Positions 26,378 through 34,767 of a DNA stretch of 64,000 bases are shown in pieces. How positions within the stretch are numbered: position 1 is the stretch's first letter; each line of letters starts with the position of its first letter. The notes beneath the pieces are model-generated. The model had not been told where the DNA came from. It worked only from the letters and a program-made list of their open reading frames with translations, and did not search any database. Origin of the DNA: Kiritimatiellia bacterium (GTDB lineage: Bacteria > Verrucomicrobiota > Kiritimatiellia > RFP12 > UBA1067); contig JAQUCE010000001.1 of the NCBI GenBank assembly GCA_028686345.1, positions 1 through 64,000 on the forward strand. The letters run 5' to 3'. The translations under genes and the position numbers were made by a program.

Positions 26378-26531
26378 GTGAAATAATCACTTGAGTCTCA
26401 TTGTGGTTTGAGGGATTTATGCTAAAAGCAACTGGTCGCCGCAACCAAAAGGGGTTGTGTGATGTGCGGGAGGTCGTGGTACTGGCTGAACAGTTTGTGA
26501 TCAGGAGTTGAGAATAGCAACTAATGAAAAT

Positions 26532-27644
26532 ATGAATGTGATTTTAATTTGTATATGTTTCGGGGCTCTGACAATTGCTGGATTTGCCGCTGGTGATCCG
26601 GCACCCGGCATGACGATGCCTCAAGGTGCTAAGCTAGTCTTTGAAGAAGATTGGTCAACGGGGCGTATTGATTCAGATAAGTGGTACGCCCTTCATAAAC
26701 GCTGGGGCGAGGGCAATCACGGCGTGGTGTCCCAGAATGTCTTTATCGCGCAGGACATAGTGGGCAGCGTGACCAAGAATGTGCTTGTGTGCCGGGGTCA
26801 CGGTGATCGCTACGCAGGCTCGGTTACTGGCTGGAAGGGGAACGTGCAGCGTGTTGGAGGAGTGATTGTGTCAAAGTCGTTCTTCGCTTCGGGACGCTAC
26901 GAGGTTGTTATGAAGATTGGCTCTGAAAGCACAAATCCCGATGGGCCCGAGGATCCAAAACGTCCAATTGGAATGGTTCCTGCAATATGGACCTATGCTT
27001 ACAGGTGGGTGGGCGCTGGTAACTCTGATCCAGAGGACTTCAACCAAAGTAATCCACTTTATAACCCATATGTAAAGAATGAATACTGGTCTGAAATTGA
27101 TTTCCCGGAATTTGGGAAAGGACAGGAGCTGGAGAGTGGCCTGTACAACACATTTCTTAACAGAAACCATCAAAGCTTGCAGTTTTGCACGAAGAGTGCC
27201 ATCGACGGCAAATATCACGTATTTACCTCGATATGGCGCACACATCTCGTTGCTCTGGATGGAGTCACCGACAGTCAAGTTACAATGTCTGGCGGATTTT
27301 GGTGGGTTCAAGATAAAGCAATTAGCTTCTCTAAGTACTGCGGCAATCCGCTGAAGCGTCTTGGCAAGGATCAGTATGCGGTTTACATGGGCAAAGAGGT
27401 CACCCACTTCATTGATGGACGCTTTGTAGGAAAGAACCTTACCCATGTCCCGGCAATGGCGGCACAGCTTAACATAGGCGTTTGGTTTCCGAGATGGGGA
27501 GGACTCGCGCCGTGGGCTGAATCGACAATATCGGTGGCCTCAGTCAAGGTGTGGCAGTTTTATGATCCAGGTGACGTCCGCGGAGTCCTCACAGATGATA
27601 TCCCGGCCAACATGGACAAGAGCGGTAACCCTTTGAGCCGGTAA
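26532..27644 (+). CDS. Secreted GH16-like glycoside hydrolase
   Basis: Predicted exported beta-glucanase-like enzyme of 370 aa. A signal peptide (MNVILICICFGALTIAGFAAG) is followed by a jelly-roll-type domain: KLVFEEDWSTGRIDSDKWY, then GGVIVSKSFFASGRYEVVMKI, then the motif EIDFPE at residues 188-193. That matches the E-[IV]-D-x-x-E active site of GH16 (laminarinases, agarases, carrageenases), with E188 as nucleophile and E193 as acid/base. The C-terminal SVASVKVWQFY strand also fits. The substrate is not determinable. I prefer the ATG at 26532 because DNA up to about 26520 matches a dispersed repeat also seen near 48430-48490. A TTG at 26508 directly abutting AGGAG is the alternative. Confidence 0.72.
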   Translation: MNVILICICFGALTIAGFAAGDPAPGMTMPQGAKLVFEEDWSTGRIDSDKWYALHKRWGEGNHGVVSQNVFIAQDIVGSVTKNVLVCRGHGDRYAGSVTGWKGNVQRVGGVIVSKSFFASGRYEVVMKIGSESTNPDGPEDPKRPIGMVPAIWTYAYRWVGAGNSDPEDFNQSNPLYNPYVKNEYWSEIDFPEFGKGQELESGLYNTFLNRNHQSLQFCTKSAIDGKYHVFTSIWRTHLVALDGVTDSQVTMSGGFWWVQDKAISFSKYCGNPLKRLGKDQYAVYMGKEVTHFIDGRFVGKNLTHVPAMAAQLNIGVWFPRWGGLAPWAESTISVASVKVWQFYDPGDVRGVLTDDIPANMDKSGNPLSR

Positions 27645-28247
27645 ACAATTATCCCTGCGACTTGGCGTTGAGTCAAACCGGCGAATTCGCAGAGCATCTT
27701 CAACAACATCCCTACCCTCAATCATAGCGAGAACAGGGCCGTATTCAACATATAAAGCCTGACATTATATGTATCAAGGCTCTCAGCCAGCCGCAGGAGA
27801 AACCTCTCGCGGTCATGGTCATCGGAAAATATCAGCATCTTCCCACTGTCACAATGGGTAATATGATAAATCGCGCCGGGATATTCAACTCGCAGTTTTT
27901 TTGCCATGGTTCCACATTAGCCCAGCCTTAAATCGTGCGTCAATCCTTAACTACTAATATAAGGTCTGATGACCCCGATTTGGCCCTGTCGAGTGGCATG
28001 AATAAACTCAGAGACTAACTGACTTTCATAGCGGGCACCCTATCATCCCCTTTGCCGACATTCATTTTATTTTGTTTAGGTTTGACTTTGCTGATGCGAC
28101 AGTGATAGGGTGAAATTTAAATATGGGTAGGTTGTCAACTTACGAGCATTCCTGTAATATGCAGTGCGTAAAGAGTTGAGCGATCTTTGTACGGATACCA
28201 AGAGGACTGAATAATGTGGGTGGCCCCTTTTAAAAAAGGAGATTATG
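27645..28247. other. Decayed intergenic region bounded by a 20-bp direct repeat
   Basis: This stretch holds only the RAYT fragment and no other believable gene. A 20-bp sequence (TATCCCTGCGACTTGGCGTT) lies at 27650-27669 and again at 28596-28615, inside the 3' end of the MFS gene. The enclosed segment therefore looks like a duplication or insertion product. Confidence 0.5.
27722..27907 (-). pseudogene. REP-associated tyrosine transposase (RAYT), N-terminal fragment
   Basis: A 61-aa fragment with the characteristic start of RAYT/TnpA_REP proteins: KKLRVEYPGAIYHITHCDSG, followed by IFSDDHDRERFLLRLAESLDTYNVRLYMLN. Intact members are about 200-300 aa and continue with a MPNHFHLL-type HUH motif and a catalytic tyrosine. 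Here the frame ends in TALFSL just where HUH should come, so the catalytic centre is lost. Full-length relatives elsewhere in the genome may have mobilised the GTAG-footed hairpins scattered through this window. Confidence 0.75.
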
Positions 28248-28484
28248 ATGAAGCTGATGAGAACTTTTATACTTGTGCTGATCATTGCTGCGGAAAAAGT
28301 TATCGCCGGCCAATATACAGGGCCGGGAGCTGGTCGGGCGCTTTTTCAAATTAAAAGCGGCAAAGCACGCTTCTTCATGAACGGCGGTGCAAACACCGAG
28401 TGCCTTGGTACAACAGCGCTTCAGGGTATTCACGGCATTGCTGGTCTGGCGGTTAGCGACAATGGGTGGCCTTGGGCAACCTGA
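28248..28484 (+). CDS. Small hypothetical protein with signal peptide
   Basis: A 78-aa reading frame starting at the second of two tandem ATGs, 6 nt after AGGAG. It begins with a signal-like segment (MKLMRTFILVLIIAAEKVIAG) and continues with QYTGPGAGRALFQIKSGKARFFMNGGANTECLG. No family is recognised. It lies in a decayed segment and could be the 5' remnant of a longer secreted-protein gene. Only the ribosome site and the N-terminus argue that it was once real. Confidence 0.35.
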   Translation: MKLMRTFILVLIIAAEKVIAGQYTGPGAGRALFQIKSGKARFFMNGGANTECLGTTALQGIHGIAGLAVSDNGWPWAT

Positions 28485-28584
28485 TATGCTATTAATGCTT
28501 GGCTGGATAGGCTCGTTTTTGATCTCCCAATCTTCTGCTGACTTCCGCAACTTTCGGAGCTGACAACTAACGGCAACACCGCTT

Positions 28585-29895
28585 TTAAGGTGAAATATCC
28601 CTGCGACTTGGCGTTTTTGCTGTAACCCAAAAAAGCAGTGACACAATCACGCCGAAAACAGCCGCAGGCCAGAACGGCAGAGAGCCGATTCCGTGCGCCT
28701 TGATTAGATCCACCGCATAACCCAGCCCGGGTGCGATGATCATAGTGGCTATGCTTTTGGCTTGCGACTCAATGGAGAGGATAGTTGCTCCCATGGTTTC
28801 GTCCGAGTATGCGTCAAAGCGGCTGATCAGTACAGGGCGCCAGAGGTTCTGCAGCACATAGAGCAAAATAAAACCCGGGATGACGACCACGAACCAGCCA
28901 TAATAGAGAGCAGGCACCAGAGTCACCAGAATCAACAGTGATATCAGCCACAGCCAGCGGGCCGTCTGATCTTCGCTGCCGTGCTTGTCAACCAGTATGT
29001 GTGCCTTGCGGCTGGCCAGAGCGGAAAGCAGGTACAGCGCAAAGTAGACCGGTCCCACCAGCAGCGCCGCCTGCTGCTGCTCACTTAAATCGCCGCTTAT
29101 AAGAAGAGCTGCGGTCAGAGGCACGGCTGCTGCCTTGAGAATTGGCTGCAGATAATCCTTTACCACCTTAAAAAACCCTTCAAATCCCATTGACTCAAGA
29201 ATAAGGCGCCGCAAAGGGGGCTGTTTTACCGATACAGTCAAAGCCTCCTTCAGGTGGAGCATCACCTCTCTGCCCGAAATGCCTTTTTGAATATACCCGT
29301 CTACCTCGCTCGGATACCCCGAAAAATTAATTATACCCAGAACATAAGGAATAATGGAAAAGAAAAAGATGTATATAAAATTGCTGGTGGAAAACACGAA
29401 TATCGCCGCCAGTATTACCGAGAGAGCCGAGCCCAGCTTGGACCAGGAGCGGGTATACCCGTAAACCTTTGTCCGCTCTTGCTCCCGCCCCTCCGATCGA
29501 AGCCAGGTGAAGATCATGGCCTTATGCGTACCTGTGCGGAAAGCATCGCCGATCGCAAAAAAAAACATGGCCCCAAACAGGAGCGGCATGATTGCAGACA
29601 TTGAGCTGATCCAATGGGTTGCGGCAATACCCGTCAGCCCGAATATCACAAAGCTGACAATATAGAAGACAAAGCTGAGTATCATAGCCTTACGCCTTCC
29701 AAACAGGTCAGCCGTAACACCGGATGGTATCTCCATCAGGTTGACAATGATTCCACGGAACCCGACCAGGATCCCAATCATAAAAAAGGAGAGCCCCATC
29801 TGCCGAAAGGCCAAGATTAAGAATGGATCGTAGTACTGCTGGTTTTTAAGAAACCCGTATAGACTGAAGCGACCCAGCATGGGCTTGGTTTTCAT
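28585..29895 (-). CDS. Major facilitator superfamily transporter
   Basis: Polytopic inner-membrane transporter of 436 aa with about twelve hydrophobic segments. The MFS loop 2-3 signature is visible as IPSGVTADLFGRRKAMILSFVFYIV (G-x-x-x-D-x-x-G-R-R/K). Two six-helix halves are separated by a cytoplasmic stretch at about residues 205-245. The substrate is unknown. The final codons (AKTPSRRDISP) overlap a 20-bp sequence duplicated at 27650-27669, so the C-terminal tail may have been altered by rearrangement. Confidence 0.88.
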   Translation of the reverse strand: MKTKPMLGRFSLYGFLKNQQYYDPFLILAFRQMGLSFFMIGILVGFRGIIVNLMEIPSGVTADLFGRRKAMILSFVFYIVSFVIFGLTGIAATHWISSMSAIMPLLFGAMFFFAIGDAFRTGTHKAMIFTWLRSEGREQERTKVYGYTRSWSKLGSALSVILAAIFVFSTSNFIYIFFFSIIPYVLGIINFSGYPSEVDGYIQKGISGREVMLHLKEALTVSVKQPPLRRLILESMGFEGFFKVVKDYLQPILKAAAVPLTAALLISGDLSEQQQAALLVGPVYFALYLLSALASRKAHILVDKHGSEDQTARWLWLISLLILVTLVPALYYGWFVVVIPGFILLYVLQNLWRPVLISRFDAYSDETMGATILSIESQAKSIATMIIAPGLGYAVDLIKAHGIGSLPFWPAAVFGVIVSLLFWVTAKTPSRRDISP

Positions 29896-30060
29896 TCAGC
29901 GAATTTTCCTTTCCAGGTGTGCCAAAACCATGCTGTTTAGGCCCTGCCTCAATTTTGCAGTGGTTTTATGCTAAAGATGTTTTAAGGTTAACATTTTAGC
30001 TTGAGTTTCGTCAGCTAAAATCTACATTTGACTATAACTGTGGACGAACGCATATGAGGC

Positions 30061-31542
30061 ATGTTATTATTTCCACTTTTAAAGATTGCCCTTGGTTTAG
30101 ATGGCCAATGGCTCAATGAGGTGAATGTGGAGATTTTAGCAAAGATTTTATCAGGTTTCGGTGTGGCGCTTTTATTCAGTTTGGCTGTCTTCATCCATGA
30201 ACTGGGTCACTTTCTGGCTGCCCGCTGGCTGGGGTTGCAGGTGGACGCTTTTTCAATCGGGTTTGGCCCCGCACTCTGGAAAAAAAAGGTCAATGGCTGC
30301 GAGTACAAGATCAGCGCCATCCCCTTTGGCGGATATGTGGCCCTGCCGCAGCTCGACCCCTCGGGCATGGAGCGGGTGCAGGGCGGCAACAGCGACGATG
30401 ACAACACCGATGACACAGCCCCCGCGCTGCCGGATGTGGCCCCTTGGAAGCGGATTATTGTTTCGATTGCCGGCCCTTTAGGCAATGTGGTGCTGGCTGT
30501 GATTCTGGCCGCGGTGATCGCGCTGTGGCCTGGTGAGTTTCTCTCGGTTACCAGCTCACGGATCGGCTATGTGGAGGAGAGCAGCGAGGCTTATCAGGCT
30601 GGTTTACGGCAGGGGGACAAGGTTCTGGCAATCAATAACACCAAGGTGGAGAGCTGGTATGATATGCTGGTCGAGTTTCAACTGGCCGGCGGATCAGGCT
30701 CCGCTGAGTTTAAAGTCGACCGTCAGGGCGCCGTGGAAAACATCAACCTCTCTTTTTCAACCAATAATGTGATGGGCATGCAGATGCTCGAAGGGGTCTT
30801 CCCGGATGGACAGAGCATTGTCGGGGAAGTTGTTGAAGGCTCACCTGCTCAGAGCGCCGGCTTGCAGGTCAACGACACCATTATGACCATGAACAACACC
30901 CCTGTGCTGGGCTCTTCACACTTTTCAGGTTTGATCGAGAAGAACGGCGAGAAGCCGGTCAGCTTGACAATCCTGCGCAATGGGCAAAAGTTAAATGCCG
31001 AGGTGACCCCGCGCTACAGCGAGGAGCATCAACGTGTGCTGGTCGGGATTGCCTGGGATCAGAAGCAGCTTCCTGTAAAGCCCTGGATGGCTCATAAAGA
31101 GTTCTACGCGCAGTTGAAGTGGGATTGTCTCTCCGTCTTTCGAGTTTTGAATGGTTTGGTTGCTCCCAAATCTGTGGGTGAGCGCGGGGCGATCGCCAAG
31201 AATCTGGGCGGCCCTGTGATGATTATCACGATGCTCTATGACTCTGTGCGCAGTGGATGGCTGGAATCACTCGGATTGCTGCGGATGCTCTGTATCAATC
31301 TGGCAATTCTGAATTTATTGCCGCTGCCGGTTCTGGACGGCGGCCATGTCTGCTTTGCCCTGTTTGAGATCATTACGCGCCGTAAACCGCACCCCAAGGT
31401 GGTTGCCGGTCTGGTGAATGTCTTTGCGGTTATCCTCATCACGCTCATGGCTTTTCTGGTTTACCGTGATATTGGCAGACGGGTTAAAGGCACGGCAGCC
31501 GAAAAGGCGGCTCAAGCCGAGGAGATCAGCGAACAGCCATGA
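30061..31542 (+). CDS. rseP: Site-2 zinc metalloprotease RseP
   Basis: Intramembrane protease that cleaves anti-sigma factors and signal-peptide remnants. The 493-aa protein shows the zinc motif HELGH at residues 46-50 in the first membrane segment, two PDZ domains (IGYVEESSEAYQAGLRQGDKVLAIN and IVGEVVEGSPAQSAGLQVNDTIMTMN) and the second active-site motif NLLPLPVLDGGH in a C-terminal membrane helix. The stop codon overlaps the ispG start (ATGA), so the two are translationally coupled; association of rseP with isoprenoid genes is common. It is somewhat longer than E. coli RseP (450 aa), with an acidic loop at about residues 105-125. Confidence 0.94.
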   Translation: MLLFPLLKIALGLDGQWLNEVNVEILAKILSGFGVALLFSLAVFIHELGHFLAARWLGLQVDAFSIGFGPALWKKKVNGCEYKISAIPFGGYVALPQLDPSGMERVQGGNSDDDNTDDTAPALPDVAPWKRIIVSIAGPLGNVVLAVILAAVIALWPGEFLSVTSSRIGYVEESSEAYQAGLRQGDKVLAINNTKVESWYDMLVEFQLAGGSGSAEFKVDRQGAVENINLSFSTNNVMGMQMLEGVFPDGQSIVGEVVEGSPAQSAGLQVNDTIMTMNNTPVLGSSHFSGLIEKNGEKPVSLTILRNGQKLNAEVTPRYSEEHQRVLVGIAWDQKQLPVKPWMAHKEFYAQLKWDCLSVFRVLNGLVAPKSVGERGAIAKNLGGPVMIITMLYDSVRSGWLESLGLLRMLCINLAILNLLPLPVLDGGHVCFALFEIITRRKPHPKVVAGLVNVFAVILITLMAFLVYRDIGRRVKGTAAEKAAQAEEISEQP

Positions 31543-32618
31543 TCCTCAAGCGCAGAGATTGCCGGCAGATATCAGTTGGCGGCGTGTTGGTCGGCGGCGG
31601 TGCGGCGATATCAGTCCAGACCATGACCAACGCACACCCGCTGGATGAGCCAGCCCTGTTGCGCCAGATTGTTGAGGCAGCGGAGATCGGCTGCGATCTT
31701 GCCCGGTTGACTGTGCCTGATTTGGCTTCAGCCGCGGTTTTTAAATCAATCAGAAAAAAATCTCCCCTTCCCTTGATTGCCGATATTCACTTTGACTTTC
31801 GCCTGGCCCTGGCCGCAATCGAGGCTGGCGCGGATGGATTGCGGATCAACCCCGGGAATATCGGGGGGGATCAGCGTGTGAAGGCCGTGGTAGATGCCGC
31901 GCGCCCGCGCAGCATACCGATCCGCGTGGGGGTCAATGGCGGCTCATTGGAAAAAGATATTTTAATGCGCCACGGCGCACCCACCGCCGCGGCGCTGGTG
32001 GAGAGCGCCCTGCGTCATGTGGCTCTGATCCAGGCCCTGGATTACCACGAGATCAAAATTTCGGTCAAGGCCTCTGATGTGCTGCGCACAGTCGAGGCCT
32101 ACCGCCTGCTCGCTGAACGCTGTGATTATCCGCTGCACCTGGGGGTCACGGAGGCCGGCACCTTTCTGCCCGGCACAGTACGCTCCAGCGTGGCGCTCGG
32201 CGCCTTGCTGCTGGACGGCATTGGCGACACCATTCGTGTCTCGCTGACTGATCAGCCGGTCAAGGAGGTGCGCGTGGGGGTGGAGCTGTTGCGTGCGCTC
32301 GATTTGCGCGCGCCGGGTGCTTCAGTCACCTCCTGCCCAACCTGTGGCCGCACGCGGGTGGACGTGGCGGCCTTGGCCACTGCCGTGGAGGAGCGGCTGG
32401 AACGCTACTATTTTGAGCACCCGCGTGCGCCACGCCCGCATGTGGCTGTGATGGGCTGCGTGGTCAATGGCCCGGGCGAGGCCCGTGAGGCCGATATCGC
32501 GGTGGCAGGTGGTGATGGGAAATTCGTGCTCTATGTCAAGGGCGAGCGCCTGCGAACCATTGACGAGGCCGACGCACTGGAGACGATTGTGGAGCTGGTC
32601 AAAGCATGGGTGGGCTAA
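31539..32618 (+). CDS. ispG: 4-hydroxy-3-methylbut-2-enyl diphosphate synthase IspG
   Basis: Iron-sulfur enzyme of the MEP isoprenoid pathway that converts MEcPP to HMBPP. The 359-aa protein begins with ISVGGVLVGGGAAISVQTMTNAHP, carries the TIM-barrel blocks (PLIADIHFDFRLALAAIEAGADGLRINPGNIG) and the C-terminal cluster site: Cys266 and Cys269 in TSCPTCGRTRVDV, Cys307 in VMGCVVNGPGEA, with Glu314 as the probable fourth ligand. It is a standard short bacterial form without the inserted domain seen in some phyla. It overlaps rseP by 4 nt. Confidence 0.96.
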   Translation: MILKRRDCRQISVGGVLVGGGAAISVQTMTNAHPLDEPALLRQIVEAAEIGCDLARLTVPDLASAAVFKSIRKKSPLPLIADIHFDFRLALAAIEAGADGLRINPGNIGGDQRVKAVVDAARPRSIPIRVGVNGGSLEKDILMRHGAPTAAALVESALRHVALIQALDYHEIKISVKASDVLRTVEAYRLLAERCDYPLHLGVTEAGTFLPGTVRSSVALGALLLDGIGDTIRVSLTDQPVKEVRVGVELLRALDLRAPGASVTSCPTCGRTRVDVAALATAVEERLERYYFEHPRAPRPHVAVMGCVVNGPGEAREADIAVAGGDGKFVLYVKGERLRTIDEADALETIVELVKAWVG

Positions 32619-32809
32619 GGAGTGCCCAGTCGGAGCTCCCACAGCGCAGGGCACGAAGCGCGAGTGAAAAGCACGAAAGGGGTGCGTAGCTTATTTTTAA
32701 CCACAAAGGGCCTAGGTTCCTTGTGGTTTCAAAAATTAAAGTGCAACCATTTTGATCCCTATGTCCAGTGATCTGAAGTTTGAAGTCTGCACAACCCTGT
32801 CGTTCGGGC

Positions 32810-32836
32810 GGCGCGGTCACATGGACCGCGCCCTAC
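32810..32836 (-). repeat. REP-like hairpin, family 2, overlapping a stop codon
   Basis: On the minus strand GTAG is followed by a stem GGCGCGG/CCGCGCC around TCCATGTGA. The TAG within the GTAG foot (32833-32835) is the stop codon of the MBL-fold gene. Other copies are at 46265-46569 and 63685-63708. Confidence 0.7.
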
Positions 32837-33684
32837 AACGCCGACTCGCGTTGTACTCGGCTAGCGTGAACTTTGTCTGTGTCAGGCGCAGCACTCCCCG
32901 CCGCGCCCGGCAGCCTGATCCGCAACCCGTCATAGGCTGGCTCAACCCCGGGGGGGAGCTCTGCCGCCAGTGTCGCATGCTCAATGTCGTGGCAGATGTG
33001 GGTTAGGCACGAACGTTTGGCGCCGATCTTCTCCAAGACCTCGAGGCTCTGGCGTACGCAGAAGTGCGCTGGGTGCGGGCGGTAGCGCAGCGCGTCGAGG
33101 ATCATCAGGTCAACACCTTTAAAGGTTTTTATCGCCTCATCCGGCATGCCGCAGCAATCAGGAACATAGCCAATTGAGGCCTGCGCTGTTTGCACAAGAT
33201 ATCCGGTCATGCGCACACCATGGCAAACCTCAACCGGCGTGAAGCGAAGGTCGCCAATCTGGAATGGTTCCACCGCCTCGTGAAAGTTGATCAGGGGACG
33301 GTAAAGCCCCTGGGCTGAGGGTTTGTTGCCAATGTAATGAAAGACACTGCGGATCTCCGCCAGTGTCACCGGATCGGCATAAGCGGCAATCGGAGCGCTT
33401 TTCAGGGTGTTGAAGCGGCGAATGTCGTCAAATCCCAGAAAATGATCTGCATGGGCATGTGTGAAAACCACGCCGTCGAGCCTCTCGATTTTGAACTGGA
33501 GCATCTGTTGTCGGAAATCCGGCGGGGTGTCGATCACCACCGCGGTTTTGGCTGTGCGGATATAGACGCTGCTGCGCCAGCGGGTGTTGCGCGGATCGCT
33601 GGAGGTGCAAACCGGACAGTGGCAGCCGATCATAGGAATGCCAACCGATGTTCCAGTGCCTGTGAATAAAATTTCCAATGACAT
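32833..33684 (-). CDS. MBL-fold metal-dependent hydrolase (PhnP-like)
   Basis: Metallo-beta-lactamase-fold hydrolase of 283 aa, closest in layout to PhnP-type cyclic phosphodiesterases. It shows LEILFTGTGTSVGIPMIGC, VVIDTPPDFRQQML and the metal motif THAHADH (H-x-H-x-D-H), then a late LTHICHDIEH motif. The region GCHCPVC supplies cysteines that could bind structural zinc as in PhnP. The conserved part ends near PAYDGLRIRL; the last 25 residues (PGAAGSAAPD...) look like read-through into intergenic DNA, stopping inside a REP-like repeat. No phn genes are nearby, so the substrate is uncertain. Confidence 0.85.
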   Translation of the reverse strand: MSLEILFTGTGTSVGIPMIGCHCPVCTSSDPRNTRWRSSVYIRTAKTAVVIDTPPDFRQQMLQFKIERLDGVVFTHAHADHFLGFDDIRRFNTLKSAPIAAYADPVTLAEIRSVFHYIGNKPSAQGLYRPLINFHEAVEPFQIGDLRFTPVEVCHGVRMTGYLVQTAQASIGYVPDCCGMPDEAIKTFKGVDLMILDALRYRPHPAHFCVRQSLEVLEKIGAKRSCLTHICHDIEHATLAAELPPGVEPAYDGLRIRLPGAAGSAAPDTDKVHASRVQRESAL

Positions 33685-33781
33685 AGTTCGGAGACGGTTA
33701 AAGGGGTTGAATGGTTAAAGGCACTGAATGGTAATCTTGTTGAGTGGAAATTGCAATTGAATACTTTCAACCTTAAAACCT

Positions 33782-33810
33782 TTTCAACCCGCCTCTATCC
33801 AGTGTATAAT
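33782..33810 (+). promoter_or_regulatory. Possible sigma-70 promoter of the cluster beginning at 33940
   Basis: TTTCAA (33782-33787) and a perfect TATAAT (33805-33810) lie 17 nt apart, about 130 nt upstream of the first gene. The -35 box is weak. Confidence 0.4.
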
Positions 33811-33939
33811 GCGGCTTAAATAAATGAGAGAATTAGCATCCCTAATGATGCAGTGGTTTAGGTTTTCAGGCAGTAGCAGTTTAGGATTCTGTTAATCAGG
33901 GCTTTTGAGCTGTATTGACAATTCGTAACAGTGGGTTTT

Positions 33940-34767
33940 ATGGTTAAATTATTGGCGATTTTTATCTCCGGCGCGGCGGTTTTAACCTCTGCGGCAGCGC
34001 AATTCAAGATGGCGCTTACGCCGGCTTATAGTGTTTTTGTAAGTGGTGAGTCGGTGGTGGTGCAATTGGAATTGCAGAATGACGGGCGGGACACAATCAA
34101 AGTCAACCCTGTTGACGGAACCGACAAATTTGTGGTTGAAATTACCCATGGCGCGCGTTATAACGAACTGCAACTGTTGACAGATGCGCCCTTTTGTAAG
34201 CCTTTTGAGCTGAAACCCGGCGCCACTTTCACAACCAAGCTTGAAATCGACAAATGGTATCCGATTACCAAACAAGGGCAGTACTTTGCCCAGTTGATCT
34301 TTGTGCATGATAATGTGCGCTATGAGTCGAGCAAAAAGAGCTTTGATGTTGTGACCGGCATGCCGATCAAAGAGGGCATCCAGATGTTTGTCAGCGATCA
34401 GCGTCTCAAGCGGGTCTTCAAGCTCGTACACTGGGACCGCAACCGCTCGGAGCGCTTGTTTTTGAAAATAGAGGATGAGCCCACAGGCATTATTTGGGAT
34501 ACCATTGATCTCGGTCAATATTTGAAAGCCAGCGATCCTAAGTTGGATATTGCTTTGAACGGCGAGGTGACAGTGGTTCACCGCGCCACACAGGATGCCT
34601 TCTTCTGGACGGTCTTATGGTCATTGCCGAACAGCGTTGAAGTCGCTGACCGCAACCGTCTCCTGGATCCAGAGGTTTCGGCATCTCAAAGGGTGCGTGC
34701 CCTCTATGGTGAGGGTGTTGAGGAGACGGGCGGGGAGGGAAAAAAATCATGGTGGAAGTTCTGGTAA
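33940..34767 (+). CDS. Exported protein of unknown function
   Basis: A 275-aa protein with a signal peptide (MVKLLAIFISGAAVLTSAAA), so periplasmic or secreted. The first domain (about residues 25-130) reads as a beta-sandwich: ALTPAYSVFVSGESVVVQLELQNDGRDTIKVNPV ... FELKPGATFTTKLEIDKWYPI. This resembles domains that describe deviations from a default value, but no family is named. The C-terminal part contains WKFW at its end. The ATG at 33940 is taken; a GTG three codons upstream is an alternative. It lies just ahead of the S41 protease gene, whose start overlaps its end, so a linked envelope function is plausible. Confidence 0.7.
   Translation: MVKLLAIFISGAAVLTSAAAQFKMALTPAYSVFVSGESVVVQLELQNDGRDTIKVNPVDGTDKFVVEITHGARYNELQLLTDAPFCKPFELKPGATFTTKLEIDKWYPITKQGQYFAQLIFVHDNVRYESSKKSFDVVTGMPIKEGIQMFVSDQRLKRVFKLVHWDRNRSERLFLKIEDEPTGIIWDTIDLGQYLKASDPKLDIALNGEVTVVHRATQDAFFWTVLWSLPNSVEVADRNRLLDPEVSASQRVRALYGEGVEETGGEGKKSWWKFW

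Noticed and set aside
26508..26531. TTG start for the GH16-like gene
   Set aside because: The codon abuts AGGAG with no spacing, and the DNA belongs to a dispersed repeat also present near 48430-48490. Kept only as an alternative.
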